Origin: an uncultured Lachnospiraceae bacterium
GTDB lineage: Bacteria; Bacillota; Clostridia; Lachnospirales; Lachnospiraceae
Direction of reading: 5' to 3'
NCBI GenBank assembly: GCA_910577275.1
Contig: CAJTMW010000006.1
Location: 1-64,000, forward strand
DNA: 64,000 nucleotides
The notes under the pieces: model-generated
What the model was told of the DNA's origin: nothing
The model's database searches: none
Seen by the model: only the letters and a program-made list of their open reading frames with translations
Made by a program: the position numbers and the translations under genes
In this document: positions 1 to 7,986 of the stretch, in pieces
Position numbering within the stretch: the stretch's first letter is position 1
Layout: the number at the start of each line of letters is the position of its first letter

Positions 1-352
1 CCATACAGCAATCGTTTTTACAAGATATATGATGCTTTCCCTGGAGAACCGGGAATCTAATGATACCCGTTCTATGGGGGAACTGTTTTTATACTTTTCT
101 GATGAGATGTCTGATATCACATGGATACAGGCTTTTCAAATACTGCTTCAAATGTTCAGAACTCTGCTTGTGGATCAGATAGATATATCTGATGAAAAAA
201 TCGACGAGCTGGTAAAAGCATTTATGGATGCAATACCTGCACTTTTAAAATCGAAGCTGCAAGTGGCATAATTGACTGAACATTGACAACTAAATACTGC
301 CAGATATTGAATTTTCAAGGTGCATAGCTAAAATCTATGTGCGAAGTTTGAG
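1..352 (+). mobile_element. Right end of an IS4-like insertion sequence, cut by the window edge
   Basis: The first 271 bases encode the tail of a transposase, and about 80 non-coding bases follow, including a small hairpin (TGCATAG/CTATGTGC). The right boundary is inferred near position 352. To its right lies sequence that reads as the start of an ABC permease gene on the minus strand; to its left the permease frame is lost. The terminal inverted repeat cannot be verified because the left end lies outside the window. Everything in this patch is A+T-richer than the rest of the window. Confidence 0.6.
2..271 (+). CDS. Transposase, C-terminal fragment (IS4-like)
   Basis: The reading frame is open from base 2, before the first ATG at 29, so the gene continues off the left edge and only about 89 C-terminal residues are visible. 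The segment HTAIVFTRYMMLSLENRE, followed by a GELF motif and an acidic helical tail, resembles the end of IS4-type DDE transposases found in Clostridia, where the catalytic acidic residues lie upstream and are not visible here. Function would be transposition of the element that interrupts the neighbouring ABC permease gene. The family assignment rests on recall of similar tails and is tentative. Confidence 0.6.
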   Translation, partial: HTAIVFTRYMMLSLENRESNDTRSMGELFLYFSDEMSDITWIQAFQILLQMFRTLLVDQIDISDEKIDELVKAFMDAIPALLKSKLQVA

Positions 353-374
353 TATATAATGCCATGTTAATCAT
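353..374 (-). pseudogene. Start of an ABC permease gene, truncated by the IS
   Basis: On the minus strand an ATG at 374 overlaps the stop of the ABC ATPase in the usual translational-coupling arrangement. It reads MINMALYT before entering the inferred IS end, and a stop follows after a few foreign codons. Start sequences of this kind are typical for permeases that follow such ATPases. The rest of the permease must lie outside the window or be lost. Inference from gene order and the abrupt loss of frame. Confidence 0.45.
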
Positions 375-1185
375 TCTTCTCACCTCCGTAATAATTCATA
401 AAAATTTCTTCCAGACTTTGCCTGGTTGTGACAGTGACTTTTTTTCCATTGCATATACCACCAAAGTCTGCGGTAAATGCTTTAGCGGCAGCTTCACTTT
501 CAAGTGCCACTGTGTAACTGCGGGTATGTCTTTCGTGCAATGCCGCAGCAGAATCAACAGCTATCATCCTGCCTTTCCGAATAATACCGATACGGTCGCA
601 AGTCCTCTCCACTTCCTCAAACATATGGCTTGACATCAAAACCGTCTTTCCATGTTCCTTTTCTTCCGCAATTAAATTGACAAACCTGCTTTGCATCAAC
701 GGGTCAAGCCCGCTGGTTGGTTCATCAAGAATTAGAATATCGGGGTCATGCATAAATGCAGCGACAATTCCAAGTTTTTGTTTCATTCCTTTGCTCATTT
801 TCTTAATCTTGCCTTTGGGGTCTAGTTCAAATCGCTCAAGTAATTCCTCCATACGGTTCCGTGCGCTGATTTTCCGATATTCTGTGATAAATCTTAAAAA
901 TTCTGTACCCGACATATCATCAAAAAAGCTGATTTCACCGGGAATATACCCAAGCCTTGCCTGTACTTTATCCCTATCACTCCAACAATCCAGACCGTCA
1001 ATGGTACATTTTCCTGATTTTGGTTTTATAAATCCCATTAAATGGCGTATGGTTGTTGTTTTTCCCGCACCATTCGGACCCAAAAAGCCAAAAGCCTCCC
1101 CTTGATTCACGTGAAAAGATATATCAAATATTCCTTTTCCGCCTCCATAATCACGTACCAGATTTTCGATTTTAATGACACTCAT
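367..1185 (-). CDS. ABC transporter ATP-binding protein
   Basis: This 272-residue protein is the nucleotide-binding subunit of an ABC-2 type exporter. It carries Walker A GPNGAGKTT (about residues 37-45), an ABC signature around MSKGMKQKLG, Walker B ILILDEPTSGLDP and the H-loop region SSHMFEEV. Length and the C-terminal extension match drug or antibiotic-peptide efflux ATPases paired with a separate permease. It overlaps the upstream TetR gene by 4 bases (ATGA), so the two are co-transcribed and the regulator probably controls the transporter. The expected downstream permease is cut by an insertion sequence after a few codons, so the ATPase may be orphaned and non-functional. Substrate unknown. 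Confidence 0.88.
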   Translation of the reverse strand: MSVIKIENLVRDYGGGKGIFDISFHVNQGEAFGFLGPNGAGKTTTIRHLMGFIKPKSGKCTIDGLDCWSDRDKVQARLGYIPGEISFFDDMSGTEFLRFITEYRKISARNRMEELLERFELDPKGKIKKMSKGMKQKLGIVAAFMHDPDILILDEPTSGLDPLMQSRFVNLIAEEKEHGKTVLMSSHMFEEVERTCDRIGIIRKGRMIAVDSAAALHERHTRSYTVALESEAAAKAFTADFGGICNGKKVTVTTRQSLEEIFMNYYGGEKND

Positions 1186-1754
1186 AGATATTCCTCCTTA
1201 TATGCAATATGTTTAAACATTTCAGTCCAATTTGTGAGCATTATTCCGAATTTATCTAAATTTAGCGGCTTATTGCTCATCTGTTGCTCATGGATATATC
1301 CGTCTACTAACCAGATAAACATTTGGAATATCTCGGTCGGGTCTACATCATCTTTAAATTTACCAAAATTTATCTTGCTGAAATATTGATTATAATTATG
1401 CCTTATTCCCTCTCTGGTTTTCTTCTTCAAATCATCCGACATTTCTTCCTTATCGGAATAAAAAGAACGAATGGAAAATTCCATGATGTAAGGAATTTCT
1501 GTTAATATTTTTATCTTTTTCATGGAAGCGTAGGTGACAAGTTCAAAAAAATCCGTGATTTCCAGCAATCTGGAATCTGCTACTCCCTCCGTGATTATTT
1601 GTTTGACATACTCGTATACTGTCAAATACAAATCTTTTTTGTTATGAAAATAATAAAAAAGCAATCCTTTAGAAACTCCCGCCTTAGAAGCAATCAAATC
1701 TGTAGATGCTTTTTTATATTCATATTTTGCAAAAACTTCTGTAGCTGCTCGCAT
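1182..1754 (-). CDS. TetR/AcrR family regulator, N-terminus interrupted by an amber codon
   Basis: The 190-residue reading frame contains a TetR helix-turn-helix (TDLIASKAGVSKGLLFYYF, about residues 19-37) and a helical ligand-binding domain. A better start exists at 1802 behind AGAGGTG: it gives MSERFKELPAEK, then a TAG at 1766-1764, then LSIMRAATEVF in the same frame. This looks like a CAG-to-TAG change in the codon after residue 12. Translation could restart at the ATG at 1754, but that lacks a good ribosome binding site and loses the start of helix 1. It is coupled to the ABC ATPase by an ATGA overlap. Probably a transporter repressor that is now damaged. Confidence 0.8.
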   Translation of the reverse strand: MRAATEVFAKYEYKKASTDLIASKAGVSKGLLFYYFHNKKDLYLTVYEYVKQIITEGVADSRLLEITDFFELVTYASMKKIKILTEIPYIMEFSIRSFYSDKEEMSDDLKKKTREGIRHNYNQYFSKINFGKFKDDVDPTEIFQMFIWLVDGYIHEQQMSNKPLNLDKFGIMLTNWTEMFKHIAYKEEYL

Positions 1755-1925
1755 AATAGAAAGCTACTTTTCGGCCGGAAGTTCCTTGAACCTTTCACTC
1801 ATACAATCACCTCTGACTATTTTGGTTTGACTGGGTTGTTTAATCTAAATATACCTGTTTGACTCAAATTTTCAAGCCTCCTTTACAAAAAAATATCAAG
1901 AAATGAATGATTCCGTAGTAATCGG

Positions 1926-1965
1926 CATTGTGGAAAAATCAAAACTTTTGGATTTTTCTACAATG
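1926..1965. repeat. Inverted repeat (possible terminator or operator)
   Basis: CATTGTGGAAAAATC pairs with GATTTTTCTACAATG across a 10-base loop, giving a 15-bp stem with one G-T wobble. It lies between the divergently arranged TetR gene and the CPBP-like gene. The remainder of 1803-2117 shows only A+T-rich promoter-like sequence. Terminator, operator or element end cannot be distinguished. Confidence 0.4.
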
Positions 1966-2117
1966 CTTGTCTTTTGGTTTTTGCTTCTTTACCGTACATG
2001 AGCATTAACTTATGGAATGTACACAGGAAGAAGTTTAATGAAAATTCAATAGAAATATGGGTGTGATTGTGGTATTCTGTTAGAGATATAAATCGAAATT
2101 TGGAGGAGATTCTTTAC

Positions 2118-2768
2118 ATGAAAAAAGTATCTGGAATAAATTATTTCAACTTAGCTGCCCTAGCATTTGCAAGTATAGGGTTGGAAGTATTGTTAGCGTT
2201 CGGGATAGAGCCAATGATATATGGTTCTCCAATAAATGAATGGACAGATTTACAAAATATCATCCATTGGGTGATTACATGTATCCTATGGGGTACTGCA
2301 AGCTGGTACATCATTCATTTTGCAAAAAAGAGATATGATTTTGACTTGTTTCAAAAAGGAAATAAAATGGCTATTTGGCAATGGGCATTAGTCGCTGTAT
2401 TTGTCATTGGAAGTTTAGTTCTTTCTTATTTTGATTGGAATGGAAGTAAGGTAATAAAAGAATTTTTTGCAAATGGTCCTGTTAAGTTTATTTTTCAATA
2501 CATATACTATTTTTTTGAAACGATGTTAGTAATGCTTATTTTGGTGTTTGGGCAAAACGCCTTTGAGATGTGGTTTCATAAGCGAAATATTCCTTATGGC
2601 GGAATTATTGTTGCAATCACATGGGGAATCGGACACTTTTTCACTAAAGATGTTACAACAGGGATAGTAACCGTTATTTCAGGTTTGGCATTCGGTAGCG
2701 TATATCTTTTAGTTAATAGAGATATCAGGAAAACATATCCTATTTTATGGGTAATGTTTGTTTTGTAA
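2118..2768 (+). CDS. CPBP-family-like integral membrane protein
   Basis: The ATG at 2118 is preferred to an upstream in-frame codon because GGAGGAGAT lies just ahead of it; the product is 216 residues. Several hydrophobic helices are visible, and the C-terminal half (GIIVAITWGIGHFF ... GLAFGSVYLLV) has the pattern of CPBP intramembrane proteases (Abi domain, PF02517). The second motif histidine is present (WGIGHF), but the usual EExxxR motif is replaced by QNAFEMWF, so proteolytic activity is doubtful. Neighbours give no functional hint beyond a decaying transporter locus. Possibly an immunity or membrane-processing protein; the family call is moderate. Confidence 0.6.
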   Translation: MKKVSGINYFNLAALAFASIGLEVLLAFGIEPMIYGSPINEWTDLQNIIHWVITCILWGTASWYIIHFAKKRYDFDLFQKGNKMAIWQWALVAVFVIGSLVLSYFDWNGSKVIKEFFANGPVKFIFQYIYYFFETMLVMLILVFGQNAFEMWFHKRNIPYGGIIVAITWGIGHFFTKDVTTGIVTVISGLAFGSVYLLVNRDIRKTYPILWVMFVL

Positions 2769-2924
2769 ATTCCGGTTTATCTAAACAAACATTACCACAG
2801 TTTAAACGGAAGCAGGTTACCGTCCCTGCAGACATGCTCGTCAGACACAATGCGCCACGTACCCAGACCGGCCCGGCGTAGAGCTGTGTCTCAAAAATCC
2901 CCAGGCGCACGCTGCGAAAACGGA
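2769..2924. other. Intergenic stretch between convergent genes
   Basis: Between the stops of the CPBP-like gene (plus) and the DUF4038 glycosidase (minus). G+C content changes sharply here, from A+T-rich on the left to moderately G+C-rich on the right. No convincing terminator with a T-run is visible. It appears to mark one edge of the A+T-rich, IS-associated patch. Confidence 0.4.
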
Positions 2925-4481
2925 TTATATCGACGCCTTCCGAATCCGCAGCGCCATATACTGCCTTCCCGGCAGCTCCACCTTATGGAAACCTCGCATT
3001 TTCCCAAGCGGGGTAATCGTCATATTCCAGGTATCGATAACCTCCACCTCATAATCCGTATCCTCCGGGAGCATCACCGGCCGGTAGGTCGGCTGGCAGA
3101 TGCCGAGATAATGAATGGAATAATCGTAGCAGGTGGCCACGCCTTCGCCGACGCTTCCCCCGGCACAGCCCACAACCTCGTCGAACATTCCCTGCCCCTT
3201 CTTAAGGAACCCTCCCGGAACGTCCTTTAAAATATCCAGCAAAAACTGCAGTCGCTCCGGGCTCTCGCCCTTTAAAATTCCGCCGTGGGACCACCAGAGA
3301 ATATCTTCCTTATCCATAAAGGTTTCCCCGTGGCCACAGTGACCGCCCCGCAGGAACGCTTCCCAGAATCTTCTCACCAGCTCCTGGCCTGTAATGTTGC
3401 CCCAGCCAAGTCCGATATTCCCTTCGTAACAAATCTCGTCCCACACCACCGGCTTTTCATACTTTTCCAGAAATTCATCTGTCGTTTCCGTGGTCTTGTA
3501 GAAGTCAACTCTCTGGAGGGAACAGTGGGTCACCCAGTCCCTGGAAAAATCATAATTAGGACCGCCGTTGTGTACAGAAAGAAGCCTGTGGAACTTATCG
3601 CACCCGGAAACTACCTGCCCGTAGCGTTCCCAGTCCTCCAAAGTCTTTGTCTTTATGAAGTCAAACTCATTGGAAAGGGACCACCACACGTTTCTGTAAG
3701 CGCCGTATCTTGCCACTACGTACCTCAGGTAGGAGTCGCAAGCCTCTTTTCCCATCTCGTTGTTTCCCCATTTGTCATAAGGGTGCATGAGAATCATGTC
3801 CGCCTCGATTCCCATTTCCATAAGCTGTGCGATTCGCAGGTCAAATCTCCTGAAATGCTCTGCGTTCGGCCTGTAATAGTCAAAGCCGTAATCCTGCTCC
3901 TCCGCTTTCATTCCCGGGAAAAGAAACCTTCCCTCTTTCTCCTTTTCCACAAGCTCCGCGTCCAGCCCTTCGCCGTTTCCTCTCTCAAAGGGATAGCTGA
4001 TGGGCTCCTTCGTGTTAAATTCATAAAATTTCGGGAAGAAGCAGAATCTGATTTTATTGAAAGGGCTGTTTTTCAGCGTCTCAAGGGTCTGCTCCTGCCG
4101 CTCCATGGGCTGGTTTGCCCAGGCGTAGCAGGTGGTTCCAACGGAAAAATAGGGCGTTCCGTCCGCATAGGCAAAATGTACCTTATCCTTTACCATAACG
4201 GGCCCGTGATTGCCCTCCGATGGCGCAACGACTTCAAAGGAACCCTCCTTTTCCCCGATATTGTCGGAAAAATCCCCTCCGATTGTGTAGGTATAGGTTC
4301 CCTCGTAAGAAGGCATAAATCTTGCCCTGTAAACGCCCTCCCCATCGTAAAAGCCGTCAACCGTTACTTCTTCCTTATCGCTCTTAAAGGTGACTGTCAT
4401 GGTATAATCCCGGAAAGGATTTCCGTCGCTTTTTCCCTTGCTGCTCACCTCGAAAACGCCCCACTTTTCTACTGTCTGCAT
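2925..4481 (-). CDS. DUF5060/DUF4038/DUF5605 glycoside hydrolase, putative glycosidase
   Basis: This 518-residue protein has the order DUF5060-like beta domain (about 5-85), DUF4038 TIM barrel (about 100-400) and DUF5605-like C-terminal beta domain (about 430-515). No signal peptide is visible, so it probably acts on imported oligosaccharides. Likely catalytic acids are E272 in WSLSNEFDF and E349 in VVWDEICYEG, the spacing expected for a retaining clan GH-A-like enzyme. DUF4038 proteins include GH140 apiosidases, but this branch is not characterised to my knowledge. It is the last gene of the isomerase-transketolase-kinase operon, 116 bases after the kinase, which suggests it releases the sugar that the other enzymes consume. 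Confidence 0.8.
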   Translation of the reverse strand: MQTVEKWGVFEVSSKGKSDGNPFRDYTMTVTFKSDKEEVTVDGFYDGEGVYRARFMPSYEGTYTYTIGGDFSDNIGEKEGSFEVVAPSEGNHGPVMVKDKVHFAYADGTPYFSVGTTCYAWANQPMERQEQTLETLKNSPFNKIRFCFFPKFYEFNTKEPISYPFERGNGEGLDAELVEKEKEGRFLFPGMKAEEQDYGFDYYRPNAEHFRRFDLRIAQLMEMGIEADMILMHPYDKWGNNEMGKEACDSYLRYVVARYGAYRNVWWSLSNEFDFIKTKTLEDWERYGQVVSGCDKFHRLLSVHNGGPNYDFSRDWVTHCSLQRVDFYKTTETTDEFLEKYEKPVVWDEICYEGNIGLGWGNITGQELVRRFWEAFLRGGHCGHGETFMDKEDILWWSHGGILKGESPERLQFLLDILKDVPGGFLKKGQGMFDEVVGCAGGSVGEGVATCYDYSIHYLGICQPTYRPVMLPEDTDYEVEVIDTWNMTITPLGKMRGFHKVELPGRQYMALRIRKASI

Positions 4482-4597
4482 CTGTTATCCTCCTGTTTCA
4501 TTTTCATATACGATATATGCCCCCACAGGCATACGCTTCCGCCCTGAACGTCAAATGCCCCGCCAATCCGCGGGGTATCTGACCGTATTCTCTCTTT

Positions 4598-6091
4598 TTA
4601 ATTCGTTCTGACCATACCCACAGCGTCTTTATAGCCGCCGTATTTTCTCTCCCGGACATCCTCAGCCATCTGAGGCAGAACCTTGTTCCAGCTTATGGTG
4701 TCAAAAATTTCCTCCTGCCACACGCCAAGAGCCATTCCCGCCATAAAAGCCGCGCCTGTCCCGGACAGCTCCTCTATCTTTGAGATGGAAACCTCGCTTC
4801 CCGTAATATCGCTCTGGAACTGCATGAGGTACTTATTTCTCGTAGGGCCTCCGTCCACCCGCAAAATCCCGATTTTCTTTTCCGAGTCTCTCTCCATGGC
4901 CCGTACAATATCCGTAATCTGATAGGCAATGCTCTCAAGAGCCGCCCTTGCAAGTTCCGCCTTTCCCGTGGTTCTGTCCATTCCCACAATGGCCGCTCTT
5001 GCGCTGCTGTCCCAATAGGGCGCGCCCAGACCGGAAAATGCCGGAACCAGATACAGGCTATCCTCCTGCACAGCCTCCTTCGCCAGCGCCTCCGTCTCCG
5101 ATGCGCTCTCAATCAGGTGCACGCTGTCTTTCAGCCAGGTAATTACCGCCCCGGTGTAATTCAAATTTCCCTCCAGAACGTACTCCGGCTTCCCGCTGAT
5201 GCCCCATGCCAGAGACGTCACCAGCCCGTTGCCGCTCAAAATGGGCTTTTCCCCGATATTCATCATAATGGAGGAACCTGTGCCGTAGGTCACCTTTGTC
5301 TTGCCCTCGGAGCGGCAGTTCTGTCCGAAAAGCGCCGCGTGGGAATCCCCCATTACCCCGTGAATGGGGATGGGCTTTGCAAAAAAGCCCTCGCAGTCCG
5401 TGTAACCGAAGCAGGCATTGGAATCCTTTACCTCGGGAAGGTTTGCCGGGTCAATCCCGAAGCTGCCGCAGATTTCCTCATCCCATTTCAGGGTGAAAAT
5501 ATTAAAAAGCTGGGTCCGTGAGGCGTTGGAGTAATCCGTTGCGTACACCTCTCCCTTTGTGAGCCTGTATATCAGGTAGGAGTCCATGGTTCCGTGGCAG
5601 ATGTTATGTTCTTTCGCCTTTTCTTTTGCCCCCTCCACATTTTCAAGCAGCCAGCAGATTTTGGCGGCGGTAAAGTAAGGGGAAAGCTGCAGCCCTGTCT
5701 TTTCCTTTACTTTTCCTGCCATGCCGCTGATTTCTTTTCTCTCGCAGATTTGCGCGGCCCTTGCGCACTGCCACACAACGGCATAATCGGAAGGCTTTCC
5801 CGTTTCCCGCTCCCACATGATGCCGGTTTCCCTCTGGTTGCTGATGCCAAGTCCCGCCACCTCGTCAGGGCTTACCTTCGCCATGTTCAGAACATTTTTA
5901 ATTACCGCAATAGTATTCCGATAAATTTCCTCCCCGTCGTGGGAAACCCAGCCCTGGCTGTTCACAATCTGTTTATGAGGCAAATCCGTTCTCATGCACA
6001 GCTCGCCCTTTTCATTAAAAAGAAGCGCCTTGGTTCCCTGTGTGCTCTGGTCGATGCTGACGATATATTTTTTTTCCGTTTGCTTTGCCAT
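4598..6091 (-). CDS. FGGY-family carbohydrate kinase (ketose or polyol kinase)
   Basis: The 497-residue length matches FGGY kinases. Visible landmarks are the N-terminal phosphate loop region SIDQSTQGTKALLF, SNQRETGIMWERETGKP with the glycerol-kinase-like NQRET, the catalytic aspartate in GVMGDSHAALFGQ, and the C-terminal ATP-binding GGPTRNKYLMQ and SGTGAAFMAG. The glycerol kinase WQDRRT segment is replaced by WQCARAA, so glycerol is not the obvious substrate. Genomic context (dedicated isomerase upstream, split transketolase between) suggests it phosphorylates a ketose such as apulose or another pentulose. It starts 50 bases after the transketolase C half. Substrate is inference. Confidence 0.85.
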   Translation of the reverse strand: MAKQTEKKYIVSIDQSTQGTKALLFNEKGELCMRTDLPHKQIVNSQGWVSHDGEEIYRNTIAVIKNVLNMAKVSPDEVAGLGISNQRETGIMWERETGKPSDYAVVWQCARAAQICERKEISGMAGKVKEKTGLQLSPYFTAAKICWLLENVEGAKEKAKEHNICHGTMDSYLIYRLTKGEVYATDYSNASRTQLFNIFTLKWDEEICGSFGIDPANLPEVKDSNACFGYTDCEGFFAKPIPIHGVMGDSHAALFGQNCRSEGKTKVTYGTGSSIMMNIGEKPILSGNGLVTSLAWGISGKPEYVLEGNLNYTGAVITWLKDSVHLIESASETEALAKEAVQEDSLYLVPAFSGLGAPYWDSSARAAIVGMDRTTGKAELARAALESIAYQITDIVRAMERDSEKKIGILRVDGGPTRNKYLMQFQSDITGSEVSISKIEELSGTGAAFMAGMALGVWQEEIFDTISWNKVLPQMAEDVRERKYGGYKDAVGMVRTN

Positions 6092-6141
6092 ATGTTACCT
6101 TCTCTCTAAATCGCTGATGATATTGCCTCCTGCTCTTATTT

Positions 6142-7083
6142 TTATTTCAGGTTTTCCATTGCCTTCTTTGCAATCCCTTCCGCGTTCAGTCCGTAGTAAT
6201 CAAACACCGCCGCCGATTTTCCGGTAATCACGTGGTCGTCGGGAAGCGCCATTGTAATGACCTTCTTCGGGCAGTTGGCGGATACTTCCACCGCAACGGC
6301 GCTGCCAAGACCGCCAAAAGGAGCGTGTTCCTCCACTGTAATCACTAATTTCGCATGCTCCGCAGCCTTTATCACCGCATCCTTATCAAGGGGCTTTACG
6401 CAGTACATATCCAGCACCACCGCTTTGATGCCTTTTTCCTTAAGAAGCTGCGCGGCTTCCATGGCCGGCCGCACCATTTCCCCGCAGGCAACGATGGCAA
6501 CGTCGTTTTCTCCTTCCAGCTCCCCACGCACCGTGGCCTTATCCATCTCATAAGGACAGTCGTCCTCGCTGTAAATATCCTCAACCGGATTGCGGCCTAC
6601 CCTCACATAGGCGGGCTTTTCATCCTTCAAAAGGCTTTCAATCAGCTTCGCCGTCTGGAACCTGTCGCTGGGAAGGTAGACTCTCATGTTGGGAATGGCA
6701 GACATTGCCGCGATATCCTGGGCCGAGTGATGGCTCATTCCAAGCTCCCCGTAGCTGATGCCGCCGCTGATGCCGATGAGCTTTACGTTGGTGTCGGAGT
6801 ATGCCACGTCCACCTTTGCCTGCTCGTAGCTTCTGGTGGAGATAAAGCATGCCGGTGAAAAGCAGTAGGGCTTCTCCCCACAGTGCGCCAGCCCCGCGGA
6901 AATACTTACCAGATTCTGCTCTGCAATCCCCACTTCCACGGACTGCTCCGGGAATGCATTGAAAAAGGGAGTCATGGAAGCGGAACCTCTGGAGTCCGAA
7001 CACAATGCGATAATACTTTTATCTTCTTTGGCGTGTGCCATAAGCGTCTCGCAGATTACCTGCCTGTTTGGAATTTTATTCAT
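6142..7083 (-). CDS. Transketolase, C-terminal subunit (Pyr and C domains)
   Basis: At 313 residues this is the second half of a split transketolase. The pyrimidine-binding domain (AKEDKSIIALCSDSRGS, VGIAEQNLVSISAGLA with the conserved catalytic-type glutamate in IAEQN) is followed by a transketolase C-terminal domain (GENDVAIVACGEMV ... VITVEEHAPFGGLGSAVAV). Its start overlaps the N subunit stop by 8 bases, so the two are translationally coupled. A transketolase dedicated to one catabolic operon points to a special phosphoketose donor rather than the central pentose phosphate pathway. AptB of the apulose-4-phosphate transketolase is one candidate; DXS-like alternatives are less likely given the context. 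Confidence 0.87.
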   Translation of the reverse strand: MNKIPNRQVICETLMAHAKEDKSIIALCSDSRGSASMTPFFNAFPEQSVEVGIAEQNLVSISAGLAHCGEKPYCFSPACFISTRSYEQAKVDVAYSDTNVKLIGISGGISYGELGMSHHSAQDIAAMSAIPNMRVYLPSDRFQTAKLIESLLKDEKPAYVRVGRNPVEDIYSEDDCPYEMDKATVRGELEGENDVAIVACGEMVRPAMEAAQLLKEKGIKAVVLDMYCVKPLDKDAVIKAAEHAKLVITVEEHAPFGGLGSAVAVEVSANCPKKVITMALPDDHVITGKSAAVFDYYGLNAEGIAKKAMENLK

Positions 7084-7945
7084 GAAGCACTTCCTCCTTC
7101 TTTGCGTCTAAAGCTTTCATTATCTGCTCGTATTCCTCCTGGGTGGGTACATGATGATGCCATGCCGCCTTGTTTTCCATGACCTCTCCGCCGCCGTAGC
7201 CCTTGATGGTGTTGGCGATGATGCAGGTGGGCCTGTCGGTCACCGTCTTTGCCTGCTCGAACGCCTCGTGAAGCTGAGCGATGTCGTTTCCGTCCGCGAT
7301 TTCAATCACGTTCCAGCCGAAGCTTTCAATCTGGGCATGAAGATTTTCGTGGGTCATCACCTGCTCTGTGGTTCCTGAAATCTGTAAATGGTTCCTGTCA
7401 ACCACCGCGCACAGATTGCCGAGCTTATAATGTCCTGCCGCCATGAAGCCTTCCCATACGGAGCCTTCCGCCACCTCTCCGTCTCCCATTACCGTATAAA
7501 CCCGGCTGGGCCGTCCTTCCTTGCGGCACGCCAGAGCCATGCCCACGCATACGGGAAGCCCGTGTCCTAAGGAGCCGGAGTTCATCTCGATTCCGGGCAG
7601 CTCATTGTTGGGGTGTCCGATAAATTTGGAGCCGAACTGGGAAAATTCATTGATAACCCTCTCCGTCTCAAAAAACCCCTTCGCCGCAAGCACCGCATAA
7701 TAGCTCTCCACGGAATGTCCCTTGCTCATTACAAAATAATCCCGGTTCACATCATCCATATTTTCCGGGCTTACGTTCATCTGGTCAAAGTACAGCGTAA
7801 CAAGGGTATCCATCACGGAAAAGTCCCCGCCGATATGGCCGCCACCCGACTTCATAATCATCTCGAGAACCACCTTGCGCAGCCCGAGAGATTTTACTGT
7901 CAATGCCTTTGCATCAAATTCTGCTTTCTTCATTTTCTCCTCCAT
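7076..7945 (-). CDS. Transketolase, N-terminal subunit (TPP-binding)
   Basis: This 289-residue subunit carries the thiamine diphosphate motif GDGEVAEGSVWEGF ... VVDRNHLQ (GDG to N spacing as expected), the early histidine region MKSGGGHIGGDFS and SMGHSVESYYA-type substrate-loop residues (SKGHSVESYYA). It forms a complex with the following gene product, giving one functional enzyme. It starts 41 bases after the isomerase stop, within the same operon. In the published D-apiose transketolase pathway a two-subunit enzyme (AptA/AptB) uses apulose 4-phosphate; this pair is a candidate functional equivalent. The exact donor is not determined by sequence inspection. Confidence 0.88.
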   Translation of the reverse strand: MEEKMKKAEFDAKALTVKSLGLRKVVLEMIMKSGGGHIGGDFSVMDTLVTLYFDQMNVSPENMDDVNRDYFVMSKGHSVESYYAVLAAKGFFETERVINEFSQFGSKFIGHPNNELPGIEMNSGSLGHGLPVCVGMALACRKEGRPSRVYTVMGDGEVAEGSVWEGFMAAGHYKLGNLCAVVDRNHLQISGTTEQVMTHENLHAQIESFGWNVIEIADGNDIAQLHEAFEQAKTVTDRPTCIIANTIKGYGGGEVMENKAAWHHHVPTQEEYEQIMKALDAKKEEVLHE

Positions 7946-7986
7946 GCCAAAGCGTTTTATGTTGCGTGGGAAATAAGCCCTGAGGC

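Noticed and set aside
3285..4547. 420-codon plus-strand frame opposite the DUF4038 gene
   Set aside because: Shadow frame; no family resemblance and the minus-strand gene is clearly coding.
4555..4580. CCCCGC/GCGGGG hairpin between kinase and DUF4038 genes as terminator
   Set aside because: No T-run on the minus strand and the genes appear co-transcribed; left as an unexplained hairpin.
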